The notes under the pieces: model-generated
Told to the model about the DNA's origin: nothing
What the model saw: the letters and a program-made list of their open reading frames with translations, nothing else
Database searches by the model: none
Shown: piece by piece, positions 54,602 through 63,258 of the stretch
Layout: each line of letters starts with the position of its first letter
How positions within the stretch are numbered: the first letter of the stretch is position 1
Assembly (NCBI RefSeq): GCF_036010505.1
Contig: NZ_CP108569.1
Span: 6,544,501 to 6,608,500, forward strand
DNA length: 64,000 nucleotides
Direction: 5' to 3'
Origin: Streptomyces sp. NBC_01197
GTDB lineage: Bacteria > Actinomycetota > Actinomycetes > Streptomycetales > Streptomycetaceae
Made by a program: the position numbers and the translations under genes

Positions 54602-55774
54602 ATGACCGACCGCGCCCCGCAGTTGGTGGACCGCCAGTTGCCCACCGAGGAGTCCCGGGACCTGCTCGCGCTGGTGCGCGACATCGTCCAGCGGGAGATC
54701 GTGCCCGGTGCGGCCGCCGAGGAGGAAGCCGGCCGGTTCCCCCGCGAGGTATTCACCCTGCTCTCCGGTGCCGGACTGCTCGGCCTCCCCTACGACTCCG
54801 CGTACGGCGGCGGCGACCAGCCGTACGAGGTCTACCTCCAGATCCTCGAAGAGCTGGCGGCGGCGCGGCTCACCGTCGGCCTCGGCGTCAGCGTCCACTC
54901 GCTCGCCTGCCACGCCCTCGCCGGGTACGGCAGCAAGGAGCAACGGGCCGCGCAGTTGCCCGAGATGCTCGGAGGCGGACTGCTCGGGGCGTACTGCCTC
55001 TCCGAACCCGCGTCGGGCTCCGACGCCGCTTCGCTGCGCACGAAGGCCGTGCGGGACGGCGACGACTGGGTCATCACCGGGACCAAGGCGTGGATCACGC
55101 ACGGCGGCCTCGCCGATTTCTATACGGTGCTCGCGCGCACCGGCGGCGAAGGGGCGCGCGGGATCTCGGCGTTCCTGGTGCCGGGCGACGCCGCGGGGCT
55201 GACCGCCGCCGCCCCCGAGAAGAAGATGGGGATGAAGGGCTCGCCCACCGCCCAGCTGCACTTCGACGGCGTACGGGTGCCCGGCGAGCGGCTGATCGGG
55301 GACGAGGGCCAGGGCTTCGCCATCGCGCTCTCCGCGCTCGACTCCGGGCGGCTGGGGATCGCCGCCTGCGCCATCGGCGTCGCCCAGGCAGCGCTGGACG
55401 AGGCGGTGCGGTACGCCACGGAGCGGCAGCAGTTCGGCCACCCCATCGCGGACTTCCAGGGGCTGCGCTTCATGCTCGCAGACATGGCCACCCAGATCGA
55501 GGCGGGCCGGTCCCTCTATCTCACCGCCGCCCGGCTGCGGGACGCCGGGCGGCCCTTCTCGCGGCAGGCCGCCATGGCCAAACTCTTCTGCACGGACGCG
55601 GCGATGCGGGCCACCACCGACGCGGTCCAGGTGCTCGGCGGCTACGGCTACACCGCGGACTTCCCGGTCGAGCGGTTCATGCGGGAGGCCAAGGTGCTGC
55701 AGATCGTCGAGGGCACCAATCAGATCCAGCGGATGGTCATCGCCCGCCACCTCGCGGGTCCGGAGTCGCGCTGA
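54602..55774 (+). CDS. Acyl-CoA dehydrogenase
   Basis: A 390-residue flavoprotein. FAD and substrate-loop segments are present: GAYCLSEPASGSDAASLRTKAV, WVITGTKAWITHGGLADFYTV, GMKGSPTAQLHFDGVRVPGERL, and the catalytic-glutamate region YGYTADFPVERFMREAKVLQIVEGTNQIQRMVIARHL with Glu in the IVEGTN segment. Family length is normal. GGGAGGAGAG precedes the ATG at 54602. It is divergent from the chitinase. Chain length of the substrate is unknown (short- to medium-chain likely). Confidence 0.94.
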   Translation: MTDRAPQLVDRQLPTEESRDLLALVRDIVQREIVPGAAAEEEAGRFPREVFTLLSGAGLLGLPYDSAYGGGDQPYEVYLQILEELAAARLTVGLGVSVHSLACHALAGYGSKEQRAAQLPEMLGGGLLGAYCLSEPASGSDAASLRTKAVRDGDDWVITGTKAWITHGGLADFYTVLARTGGEGARGISAFLVPGDAAGLTAAAPEKKMGMKGSPTAQLHFDGVRVPGERLIGDEGQGFAIALSALDSGRLGIAACAIGVAQAALDEAVRYATERQQFGHPIADFQGLRFMLADMATQIEAGRSLYLTAARLRDAGRPFSRQAAMAKLFCTDAAMRATTDAVQVLGGYGYTADFPVERFMREAKVLQIVEGTNQIQRMVIARHLAGPESR

Positions 55775-55976
55775 ACCGACCCGGCCGGCCTGTCGTCGCG
55801 GTCAGGAGTGCCCACTCCTGGTCGCGCCGGCCCGGCAGAGTCCGGCCCGCCCTCCCCCACTGGCGGACCAGGGCCTGGTAGATCGGCGCCTCCGTGCTCT
55901 GCGGAAGCGATTCCTCAGGGGCGGGCGGGGGGAGCCGGTGCAGTCCGGTCCCGGTCCCGTAATGCAGAACGGTCAT
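55737..55976 (-). CDS. Hypothetical small protein
   Basis: A 79-residue ORF on the minus strand whose 3' end overlaps the acyl-CoA dehydrogenase gene by 38 bp. The core EAPIYQALVRQWGRAGRTLPGRRDQEWALL looks like a small Streptomyces protein family I half recognise; the R-T-L-P-G-R-R-D-x-E-W pattern is specific enough not to be random. No function known. The overlap with the dehydrogenase stop is unusual but possible. Confidence 0.5.
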   Translation of the reverse strand: MTVLHYGTGTGLHRLPPPAPEESLPQSTEAPIYQALVRQWGRAGRTLPGRRDQEWALLTATTGRPGRFSATPDPRGGGR

Positions 55977-56157
55977 GCCCGGTCAACGCGGGGCGGCGGC
56001 GCACGGTCACCGCAGCGCGCCGTCGGGCGTCTGTTCGCGCGGTCAAGGCCGGTTCGCGCCACCGCCCGTCCGGGGTGCGGTCTGATCCCGCGCCCGGGTC
56101 TGGCCGTCCGTGCCGTTTCTGACGTACCGTCATCTTCTCTGTCAGCAGGAGGATGCC

Positions 56158-57282
56158 GTGGCCGACGACCGTCCCATCGCGCTCGACGAATACCCCGTCC
56201 ATCAGGTGCCGCTGTCGATGAAGCACGTCGCGACGGGCGACCGAAATGCCTATGACCGCTGCATCTTCCATGTCTTCGACCACCGGGGCAGAGCACTGCT
56301 CGTGGTGGGACTCGGCGTCTACCCCAACGCGGGTGTGATCGACGCGTACGCGACCCTGCGCACCGGCGACCGGCTGCACGCCGTACGCGCGTCCGACGCC
56401 CTCACGGACGACCGGATGAACCTCTCCGTCGGCCCGCTGCGCATCACCGTCGACGTCCCGCTCCAGCGGCTGACGCTGCACTGCGCGGCCGACCACGCCG
56501 ACCCGGACTCGCTCTCGTACGACATCGAGTGGACCGCGGACTTCCCGGCCGTCTGGGAACCGCACCATGTGCAGCGGCGTGGCGAGCGGCTGATGCTCGA
56601 AGGCCGCCGCTTCGTGCAGGCGGGCAGCTGCTCCGGGATCATCCGCGCGGGCGGCGCCGAGATACGGGTCGGAGCGGGGGAGTGGACCGGCACCCGCGAC
56701 CGGAGCTGGGGGGTGCGGCCCATCCCCGGCGAGGAGGGCGGGCGCGCCGAGGCCGAGTACCGGCCCGAAGGGTTCCACTGGCTCTGGATCCCGGTCCGCT
56801 TCGACGACCGTTTCGTCCTGGTCATCGCCCAGGAGGACGCCGACGGCTACCGGACGCTGAACGAGGCGCTGCTGGTGGGCGAAGAGGGTCACGACGTCCA
56901 GCTCGGCTGGCCGCGTACGGAGATCGGCTACCGGCCCGGCACCCGCCATCCCGAACGGGCCGTGATCCACCTCACCGGCCCGGACGGGCGGCCGATGGAG
57001 CTGACCGCCGAAACGCTCTGCTCGTCGCCACTGGCGCTCGGCGCGGGCTACCCGCCGGCCACCGACTGGCAGCACGGCACCTGGCAGGGGCGTGGCTGGA
57101 CCGACCGGCGCAGCTACGACATGAGCGACCCGGCGGCCCACCCGGCCGCCGCCTACGGCGTCACCGACCACGCCGCCCGCTTCACCCTCGACGGCCGGGT
57201 CGGGCACGGCATCTTCGAGCACGGCAGCTTCGGCCGCCACGACCCCAGCGGATTCACCGGATACGCATCGGTCGCGCCCTGA
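56158..57282 (+). CDS. Uncharacterised beta-rich protein
   Basis: A 374-residue soluble protein of a family I only partly recognise (possibly the DUF7064/DUF7065 group). Visible are DEYPVHQVPLSMKHVATGDRN, ALLVVGLGVYPNAGVIDAYA, and GTRDRSWGVRP followed by FHWLWIPVRFDDRFVLVIAQED; the pattern of alternating strands and a W-G-V-R-P turn suggests a lipocalin-like or carotenoid-hydratase-like fold. GTG at 56158 has AGGAGGA 4-5 nt upstream. It is paired with a phosphotransferase gene 73 bp downstream, which may mark a shared pathway. No catalytic residue can be assigned. Confidence 0.75.
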   Translation: MADDRPIALDEYPVHQVPLSMKHVATGDRNAYDRCIFHVFDHRGRALLVVGLGVYPNAGVIDAYATLRTGDRLHAVRASDALTDDRMNLSVGPLRITVDVPLQRLTLHCAADHADPDSLSYDIEWTADFPAVWEPHHVQRRGERLMLEGRRFVQAGSCSGIIRAGGAEIRVGAGEWTGTRDRSWGVRPIPGEEGGRAEAEYRPEGFHWLWIPVRFDDRFVLVIAQEDADGYRTLNEALLVGEEGHDVQLGWPRTEIGYRPGTRHPERAVIHLTGPDGRPMELTAETLCSSPLALGAGYPPATDWQHGTWQGRGWTDRRSYDMSDPAAHPAAAYGVTDHAARFTLDGRVGHGIFEHGSFGRHDPSGFTGYASVAP

Positions 57283-57355
57283 ACGGACGGCCAACGGCCC
57301 TGCGGCCCAGGGCAGTACGCCGTCCGCACCCCCTTCCCGAGCGAGGAGCACCGCC

Positions 57356-58461
57356 ATGACCACGGCACCACGCCCCCGCACCACCACCCGAGACCCACAG
57401 GAACTGGGCCGCAGAATCGCCGCCTGGCTCGGCACCCGGCTGCCGGGCGCCCGTGTCGGCGACCTCACGACCCCCGCGTCGAACGGCATGTCCAGCGAGA
57501 CCCTGCTCTTCGGCATCGACGGCCCCGCCGTCCCAGTGGCCTCCTGCGCCCTGCGGCTGGCCGCCGACCCCGCCGCGTACACCGTCTTCCCCGCATATGA
57601 CATGGAGCGTCAGTACCGGGTGATGGGCCTGGTCGCCGCGCACACCGACATCCCGGTACCGCGCGTCCTGTGGCTCGAAACGGATCCGGGGCCGCTGGGC
57701 GCGCCGTTCTTCGTGATGGAACAGGCCCACGGCAGGGTCCCGCCCGACGTCATGCCCTATACGTACGAGGGGAATTGGCTGTACTCGGCGACCGACGCCG
57801 AACGCGCCGTGCTGGAGGAGGCGACCCTGCGGGTCCTGGCAGGGCTGCACCGGCAGTTCCCCGCCGCCGAGGCGGACTTCCTGCTGCCCGCGGGAGAGGG
57901 CGGGCCTACTACGCCTGGGTGGTGGACGGGCTCCCGCCCTCACCGCTGATCGAGAGGGCTTTCGAGCGGCTGGAGGAGCTGTGGCCCGGGGACGAGGGGC
58001 CTGCCGTGCTGTGCTGGGGAGACGCCCGGATCGGCAACATCGTGTACGACGGCTTCGAGCCCGCAGCCGTGCTCGACTGGGAGATGGCCGCCTTCGGCCC
58101 GTGCGAACTGGACCTCGGCTGGACCCTCTATCTGCACCGCTTCTTCCAGGACCTCACCGAGGGCTCCGGACTGCCGGGCCTGCCCGGCCTGCTGCGCCGG
58201 GAGAACGCCGAGCGGCGGTACGCCGAACTCACCGGCCACACACCGCGCGACATGGACTTCCATCTGCTCTACGCGGCTCTGCGGCACGCGATCGTCATGC
58301 TGCGCATCGCCTACCGGCAGGTGCACTTCGGCGAGGTCCGGGTCCCCGCGGACCCGGATGCCATGATCCTTCACCGGGCCTCCCTTGAGGCCCTGGTGGG
58401 GGGAGCGTACGACTGGTCAGGCGGCTTCGCGCGCCGGCCGGGCGGCCTTGACGGGGCGTGA
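57356..58461 (+). pseudogene. Phosphotransferase (APH/ACAD10-like), disrupted by a frameshift
   Basis: Two overlapping frames together make one aminoglycoside-phosphotransferase-type kinase. The N-lobe is read from 57356 (TTAPRPRTTTRDPQELG ... FVMEQAHGRVPPDVMPY) to about 57895. The C-lobe continues one base earlier in the next frame from about 57902, beginning RAYYAWVVDGLPPSPLI and carrying the catalytic loop VLCWGDARIGNIVYDG and the metal motif VLDWEMA. The 1106-bp span is one base short of a 368-residue gene, so a single deletion near GAGAGGGCGGGCC (57894-57906) is the simplest explanation. Whether it is a real mutation or a sequencing error cannot be told here. Confidence 0.85.
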
Positions 58462-58818
58462 GCCCGGCCCGCCGACGTGCGAGAACGGCTGCTTGCGCCA
58501 GTCGAGTCCCTGAGGGAGCGTCAGCAGCAGTGCGGCGTCCTGCTCCTGGGCCTCCAGGGACTCGTCGGCGGGCTTCGCGTCCGCCGCCGCGCGGCCGGTG
58601 CCCGCGCACGCGGTCAGCCCGAACGGATTCCAGGGGCTGGCGCAGAGCGCGTGCTCGGGCAGTACGGTCTCGCCCGCGAGGAGGGCGATCGGCTGTGCGC
58701 AGTCCGGGCAGATCACCCGGTACATCTCAAAGGTGTCGTAGGCCGCGAGGCCTGGATCGTTCTCGATGGCCGCGAGCTCCGCGGGCTCGATGGAATCGAC
58801 GCTCTTCAGCTTGTGCAT
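58417..58818 (-). CDS. Conserved hypothetical protein with Cys pair
   Basis: A 133-residue protein. MHKLKSVDSIEPAELAAIE at the start, then CPDCAQPIALL with a CxxC motif and CASPWNPFGLTACAGTG with two more cysteines, which could bind zinc; the end is basic (WRKQPFSHVGGP). ATG at 58818 has GGGGGAGA upstream. It overlaps the phosphotransferase 3' end by 45 bp on the opposite strand. Function unknown. Confidence 0.7.
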   Translation of the reverse strand: MHKLKSVDSIEPAELAAIENDPGLAAYDTFEMYRVICPDCAQPIALLAGETVLPEHALCASPWNPFGLTACAGTGRAAADAKPADESLEAQEQDAALLLTLPQGLDWRKQPFSHVGGPGSRPVKAARPAREAA

Positions 58819-59022
58819 GGAGATTCTCCCCCTCGGGTGGGCCGACCAGAGAACTGTGGTCTCGACCACAGCAAGCACTTCCCGCCCGGTGTCCGCGGTA
58901 ATCGCGCGGTCCCCGCGGACACGGCTCCAGGCCTGTGGCCTTCGTCACATGAACGCGTCAGGGGGCCCTTACCGGCCCTCTCCAGCTGTGCCGGAGAGGG
59001 CCGGGGCCATAGGTTGATCCGT

Positions 59023-59463
59023 ATGGAGGAGCTGGATCGCCGCATCGTGGAATTGCTCGTCAAGGACGGGCGGATGAGCTACACCGACCTGGGCAAGGCC
59101 ACCGGCCTGTCCACATCGGCGGTGCATCAGCGCGTACGCCGTCTCGAACAGCGCGGAGTCATCCGCGGTTACGCCGCGGTGGTCGACCCGGAGGCCGTCG
59201 GGCTCCCGCTCACCGCGTTCATCTCGGTGAAGCCCTTCGACCCGAGCGCCCCGGACGACATCGCCGAGCGGCTCGCCGGGGTCCCCGAGATCGAGGCCTG
59301 CCACAGCGTGGCGGGCGACGAGAACTACATCCTCAAGGTGCGCGTCCCGACACCGCTCGCCCTGGAGAACCTGCTGACCAGGATCCGCTCACTGGCCGGC
59401 GTCTCCACCCGTACCACCGTCGTGCTCTCCACCCCGTACGAGGCGCGGCCCCCGGAGATCTGA
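59023..59463 (+). CDS. Lrp/AsnC-family regulator
   Basis: A 146-residue protein with the Lrp layout: N-terminal helix-turn-helix (ELDRRIVELLVKDGRMSYTDLGKATGLSTSAVHQRVRRLE, residues 3-42) and a RAM ligand domain (AFISVKPF, VPEIEACHSVAGDENYILKVRV). ATG at 59023 is only a few bases from the end of an unstructured spacer and may be near-leaderless. The next gene, an amidohydrolase, starts 66 bp downstream and may be its target. Ligand, likely an amino acid, unknown. Confidence 0.92.
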   Translation: MEELDRRIVELLVKDGRMSYTDLGKATGLSTSAVHQRVRRLEQRGVIRGYAAVVDPEAVGLPLTAFISVKPFDPSAPDDIAERLAGVPEIEACHSVAGDENYILKVRVPTPLALENLLTRIRSLAGVSTRTTVVLSTPYEARPPEI

Positions 59464-59529
59464 GCGGCCCTCGCCCGCGCAGGGGCCCCCTGCGCTGACC
59501 GGCGCTCCGCAGGCGGGAGACTGTTCTCC

Positions 59530-61170
59530 ATGACCGAGAGCACCGCCACCCAGGCCGACCACCGCACCGTACTGCTGCGCGGTGGGGACATCCACAGCCC
59601 CGCCGATCCCTTCGCCACCGCGATGGTCGTGGAACGCGGGCACGTCGCCTGGGTGGGCTCCGAAGGGGCGGCCGACGCCTTCGCCAAGGGCGTCGACGAG
59701 ACCGTCGACCTCGAAGGGGCCCTGGTGACCCCGGCGTTCACCGACGCACACGTCCACACGACCTCGACGGGGCTGGCCCTCACCGGCCTCGACCTGTCGG
59801 CCGCGCGGACCGCGCAGGAGGCCCTCCGCCTCGTCCGGGAGCACGCGGCTGACCGCCCCGGCGACCGGGTGCTGCTCGGCCACGGCTGGGACGCGTCCGG
59901 CTGGCCGGACGGGCAGCCGCTGTCCCGCACCGCGCTCGACGAGGCGGCCGGCGGCCGGCCGGTCTATCTGCCGCGGGTCGACGTCCACTCGGCCGTGGTC
60001 TCCACCGCCCTGCTCGATCTGGTCCCGCGGGTCACCTCGCTGCCCGGCTACCGGGCGGACGCCCCGCTCACCGGCGCGGCGCACCACGCCGTGCGTGCGG
60101 CGGCCCACGCGCAGATCACCCCGGAGCAGCGCACCGAGGCGCAGCGCGCCGCCCGCGAGCGGGCGGCCTCGCTCGGTATCGGCTCGCTCCACGAGTGCGG
60201 CGGGCCCGACATCTCCGACGAGGACGACTTCACCGGCCTGCTCAGCCTCGCCGGGCAGGAGAAGGGGCCGCGCGTCTTCGGCTACTGGGCCGAGCGCGTC
60301 GCCGACGGCAAGGACGCCGCGCGCATCAGGGAGCTGGGCGCGATCGGCGCGGCCGGTGACCTCTTCGTCGACGGTTCGCTCGGGTCGCACACCGCATGTC
60401 TGCACAAGCCGTACGCCGACGCGGCGCACACCGGCACCGCGCACCTGGACGCCGCCGACATCGCCGCCCATGTCACCGCGTGCACCGAGGCCGGGCTCCA
60501 GGCGGGCTTCCACGCCATCGGGGACGCCGCGCTCAGCGCGGTCGTCGACGGGGTGCGGGCCGCCGCGGAGAAGCTCGGCCTGGCCCGGATCCGCGCCGCC
60601 CGGCACCGCGTCGAGCACGCCGAGATGCTCACCCCCGAAACCGTCGCCGCCTTCGCCGAGCTGGGCCTCACCGCCTCCGTACAGCCCGCCTTCGACGCGG
60701 CGTGGGGCGGCGCCGACGGGATGTACGCCCAGCGGCTCGGCACCGAGCGGGCCGGCACCCTCAACCCGTACGCGTCCCTGCTGCGGGCCGGGGTGCCGCT
60801 CGCCTTCGGCTCCGACAGCCCGGTCACGCCGCTCGACCCCTGGGGGAACGTGCGGGCCGCGGCCTTCCACCGGACCGACGGACACCGGATCTCCGTACGC
60901 GCCGCGTTCGCCGCCCACACCCGCGGCGGCTGGCGCTCCATCGGCCGGGACGACACCGGAGTCCTCGTGCCCGGCGCCCCGGCCGACTACGCGGTCTGGC
61001 GCACCGCCGACCTGGTGGTACAGGCCCCCGACGACCGGGTCGCGCGCTGGTCGACCGACCCGCGCTCCGGCACCCCGGGACTGCCGGACCTCACCCCGGG
61101 CGCCGAACTCCCGGTCTGCCTGCGGACGGTGGTCTTCGGACAAACTGTCTTCGTGCGGCCGAACGAGTGA
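59530..61170 (+). CDS. YtcJ-like metal-dependent amidohydrolase
   Basis: A 546-residue amidohydrolase. The N-terminal metal site is VTPAFTDAHVHTTSTG (H-x-H), followed by VLLGHGWDASGWPDG; a second part has SLGSHTACLHKPYAD, GFHAIGDAALSAVVDGVRAAAE with a ligand His, RHRVEHAEM with another, and SDSPVTPLDPW with the catalytic Asp. The end (TPGAELPVCLRTVVFGQTVF) is the small beta-sandwich typical of YtcJ-type proteins. Substrate unknown. It follows the Lrp regulator. Confidence 0.9.
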   Translation: MTESTATQADHRTVLLRGGDIHSPADPFATAMVVERGHVAWVGSEGAADAFAKGVDETVDLEGALVTPAFTDAHVHTTSTGLALTGLDLSAARTAQEALRLVREHAADRPGDRVLLGHGWDASGWPDGQPLSRTALDEAAGGRPVYLPRVDVHSAVVSTALLDLVPRVTSLPGYRADAPLTGAAHHAVRAAAHAQITPEQRTEAQRAARERAASLGIGSLHECGGPDISDEDDFTGLLSLAGQEKGPRVFGYWAERVADGKDAARIRELGAIGAAGDLFVDGSLGSHTACLHKPYADAAHTGTAHLDAADIAAHVTACTEAGLQAGFHAIGDAALSAVVDGVRAAAEKLGLARIRAARHRVEHAEMLTPETVAAFAELGLTASVQPAFDAAWGGADGMYAQRLGTERAGTLNPYASLLRAGVPLAFGSDSPVTPLDPWGNVRAAAFHRTDGHRISVRAAFAAHTRGGWRSIGRDDTGVLVPGAPADYAVWRTADLVVQAPDDRVARWSTDPRSGTPGLPDLTPGAELPVCLRTVVFGQTVFVRPNE

Positions 61171-61705
61171 CTTCACGGGATTCCGTGCGGCCGATCGATG
61201 CCGGAAAGTCTTCCCCACCACCTGCGGCTCTCCCGTACTGACCTGGTCATTCATCAGAACACCGCAGGTCGGGCGAGTATTGACAGGAAGCGGCCACCGG
61301 CGGGTAGGTTCGGCCGAGTCCACCACAGGACGTCCGACCGGCAAACCTCCACGCAGTCGTCGAACGCCGCTGGGTCATGGGGCGGCACACCGGAAGGCGT
61401 GCCACCACTGGGAGCCAGGTTCAGCGCCCGCGCCTCGGGGGCGAGGGAGGTTTCAGCCGGAAGGGGGTCCGCCCTGCTCCTCAGGAGTTCGTGGGCAGGT
61501 GCGACCCGGGTGGGGCCCGGACGTTCAGTAGACAACGGCTCTCGGTCGACCCGCAGCCAGCGGGCCCCAGGTCGGCCCGAAGGACGCCGGGCCCCGATCC
61601 GAAGTTCCCCTCTTCGGGAGTCGGGCCCACCGACGCGGCTGCGTTCCGCCGCCCCCGCGCTGGATAAGGTGATGGTTCGGCGTAGGGACACAGTGAGGGG
61701 CAGTA
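61171..61705. other. Long leader/intergenic region before ppm1
   Basis: 535 bp without a recognised gene. TTGACA (61280-61285) and TAGGTT (61305-61310) with a 19-nt spacer resemble a housekeeping promoter, which would give ppm1 a leader of about 390 nt. A second -10-like TAAGGT lies near 61666-61671, close to the start. Several short self-complementary stretches occur but no known RNA family was recognised. Confidence 0.45.
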
Positions 61706-62473
61706 GTGAACGACGGCGGTGAGCGGCGATTCGGTCCGCTCGGCAAGGCCTTGGTCATCATTCCGACCTACAACGAGGCCGAGAACATCAAGCCGATCGT
61801 TGCCCGGGTTCGCGCCGCGGTGCCGGAGGCGGACATTCTGGTCGCCGACGACAACAGCCCGGACGGCACCGGGAAGATCGTCGATGAGCTGGCGGAGGAC
61901 GACCCGCAGGTCCAGGTGCTGCACCGGAAGGGCAAGGAAGGCCTCGGCGCCGCGTACCTCGCGGGCTTCCGCTGGGGCATCGAGCACGGGTACGGCGTCC
62001 TGGTGGAGATGGACGCCGACGGCTCGCACCAGCCCGAGGAACTCCCTCGCCTGCTCACCGCGTTGAAGGGCGCGGACCTGGTGCTTGGCTCCCGGTGGAT
62101 GCCGGGCGGACGGGTCGTCAACTGGCCCAAGTCCCGGGAACTGCTCTCGCGGGGCGGCAGCACGTACTCGCGGATGCTCCTCGGTGTACCGATCCGCGAC
62201 GTCACCGGTGGATTCCGGGCGTTCCGCAAGGAGACCCTGGAGGGAATCGGCCTCGACGAGGTGTCGTCCCAGGGGTACTGCTTCCAGGTGGACCTCGCCC
62301 GGCGGGCCATTGAGGCGGGCTGCCACGTCGTGGAGGTTCCGATCACCTTCGTGGAGCGCGAGATCGGCGACTCCAAGATGAGCAAGGACATCGTCGTGGA
62401 GGCGCTGTGGAGGGTGACGGCCTGGGGGGTCGGCTCGCGGGCCTCACGCCTGCTGGGGCGGGAGCCTTCCTAG
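61706..62473 (+). CDS. ppm1: Polyprenol monophosphomannose synthase
   Basis: A 255-residue GT2 enzyme that makes polyprenyl-phosphomannose, the donor for protein O-mannosylation and other membrane mannosyltransferases. The GT-A fold starts LVIIPTYNEAENI, with ILVADDNSPDGTG, VLVEMDADGSHQPEE (DxD metal site) and LVLGSRWMPGG. It is the stand-alone catalytic domain. GTG at 61706 follows GAGGGG. In S. coelicolor, Ppm1 (SCO1423) is needed for phage phiC31 infection; the equivalence is by context. Confidence 0.93.
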   Translation: MNDGGERRFGPLGKALVIIPTYNEAENIKPIVARVRAAVPEADILVADDNSPDGTGKIVDELAEDDPQVQVLHRKGKEGLGAAYLAGFRWGIEHGYGVLVEMDADGSHQPEELPRLLTALKGADLVLGSRWMPGGRVVNWPKSRELLSRGGSTYSRMLLGVPIRDVTGGFRAFRKETLEGIGLDEVSSQGYCFQVDLARRAIEAGCHVVEVPITFVEREIGDSKMSKDIVVEALWRVTAWGVGSRASRLLGREPS

Positions 62474-62544
62474 GGCCCGATCAAAACGGAAGGCCCTGGC
62501 TCCCCAGCACGTCATCCGTGCGCGCCTGCGGGCACACTGGGAGT

Positions 62545-63120
62545 ATGACGACCGGCATACAGCCCCCGACCGCTCCCAAGCGCTCCCGGGCGCGCACCTT
62601 CGTACCGCTGGGCATCGCCGTCTGGGTGGTCCTGGAGATCTGGCTGCTGCTCCTGGTGGCCGACGCGGTGGGCGGGCTGACCGTGCTCTTCCTGCTCGTC
62701 GGCGCTCTGGTGTTCGGCGCCGCGGTCGTCAAGCGGGCCGGGCGGCGGGCCTTCCGCAATCTGACGGAGACCGTCCAGCGGCAGCAGTCGGGAGAGCTGC
62801 CGGCTCAGGAGCGCGAGAGCGGCGGGAACGGCTTCCTGATGCTCTCGGGGCTGCTGATCATGCTGCCCGGGCTGATCACCGACGTGATCGGGCTCCTGCT
62901 GCTGGTGCCGCCCCTGCGGTCGGCCCTGAGCCGGTACACCGAGCGGACCGTGGAGCGCCGGATGGGCAGGGCCGCGCCGGGGACCGTCGGCGACGCCTTC
63001 CAGCAAGCGCGGATGCACCGCCCGGACGGCAAGGTCGTCCAGGGCGAGGTCATCAAGAACGACGACCGGCCCGGCCCCGGAGGGGACGACGAGGGCCCGC
63101 GCCCGCCGCTGACGCCCTGA
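62545..63120 (+). CDS. fxsA: FxsA family membrane protein
   Basis: A 191-residue protein. The N-terminal half has helices about 22-42 and 47-67, LLVADAVGGLTVLFLLVGALVFGAAVVKRAG, then a Gln/Glu-rich loop, and a second helix hairpin LLIMLPGLITDVIGLLLLVPPLR carrying the FxsA P-G-x-x-T-D motif. The C terminus is basic/acidic and probably cytoplasmic. Located 71 bp after ppm1 and convergent with rbpA, as in S. coelicolor SCO1422. Confidence 0.92.
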   Translation: MTTGIQPPTAPKRSRARTFVPLGIAVWVVLEIWLLLLVADAVGGLTVLFLLVGALVFGAAVVKRAGRRAFRNLTETVQRQQSGELPAQERESGGNGFLMLSGLLIMLPGLITDVIGLLLLVPPLRSALSRYTERTVERRMGRAAPGTVGDAFQQARMHRPDGKVVQGEVIKNDDRPGPGGDDEGPRPPLTP

Positions 63121-63175
63121 CGCCGGGCCGGGGGCCCCGTGGGACGTACCAGGAACACAGGGGGCCGCATACAGA

Positions 63176-63223
63176 GAGCTGAGGGCTCCGGCACACCCTG
63201 AAGTGTGCCGGAGCCCTCAGCTC
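63176..63223. terminator. 21-bp perfect hairpin between fxsA and rbpA
   Basis: Arms 63176-63196 and 63203-63223 are fully complementary over 21 bp around the 6-nt loop CCTGAA. The arms begin GAGCTGAGGG and end CCCTCAGCTC. It lies 55 bp past fxsA and 35 bp past rbpA and should terminate both. Confidence 0.92.
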
Positions 63224-63258
63224 CTGATGTGGTCGTGCTGTACGCGAACGCCTGGGCG

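Noticed and set aside
57894..57906. Programmed ribosomal frameshift in the phosphotransferase gene
   Set aside because: The junction has no slippery heptamer or following pseudoknot that I can see; a simple one-base deletion or sequencing error explains it better.
61254..61691. A 145-codon minus-strand ORF upstream of ppm1
   Set aside because: It has Arg/Pro/Ser-rich composition without motifs and no ribosome site; treated as noncoding leader.
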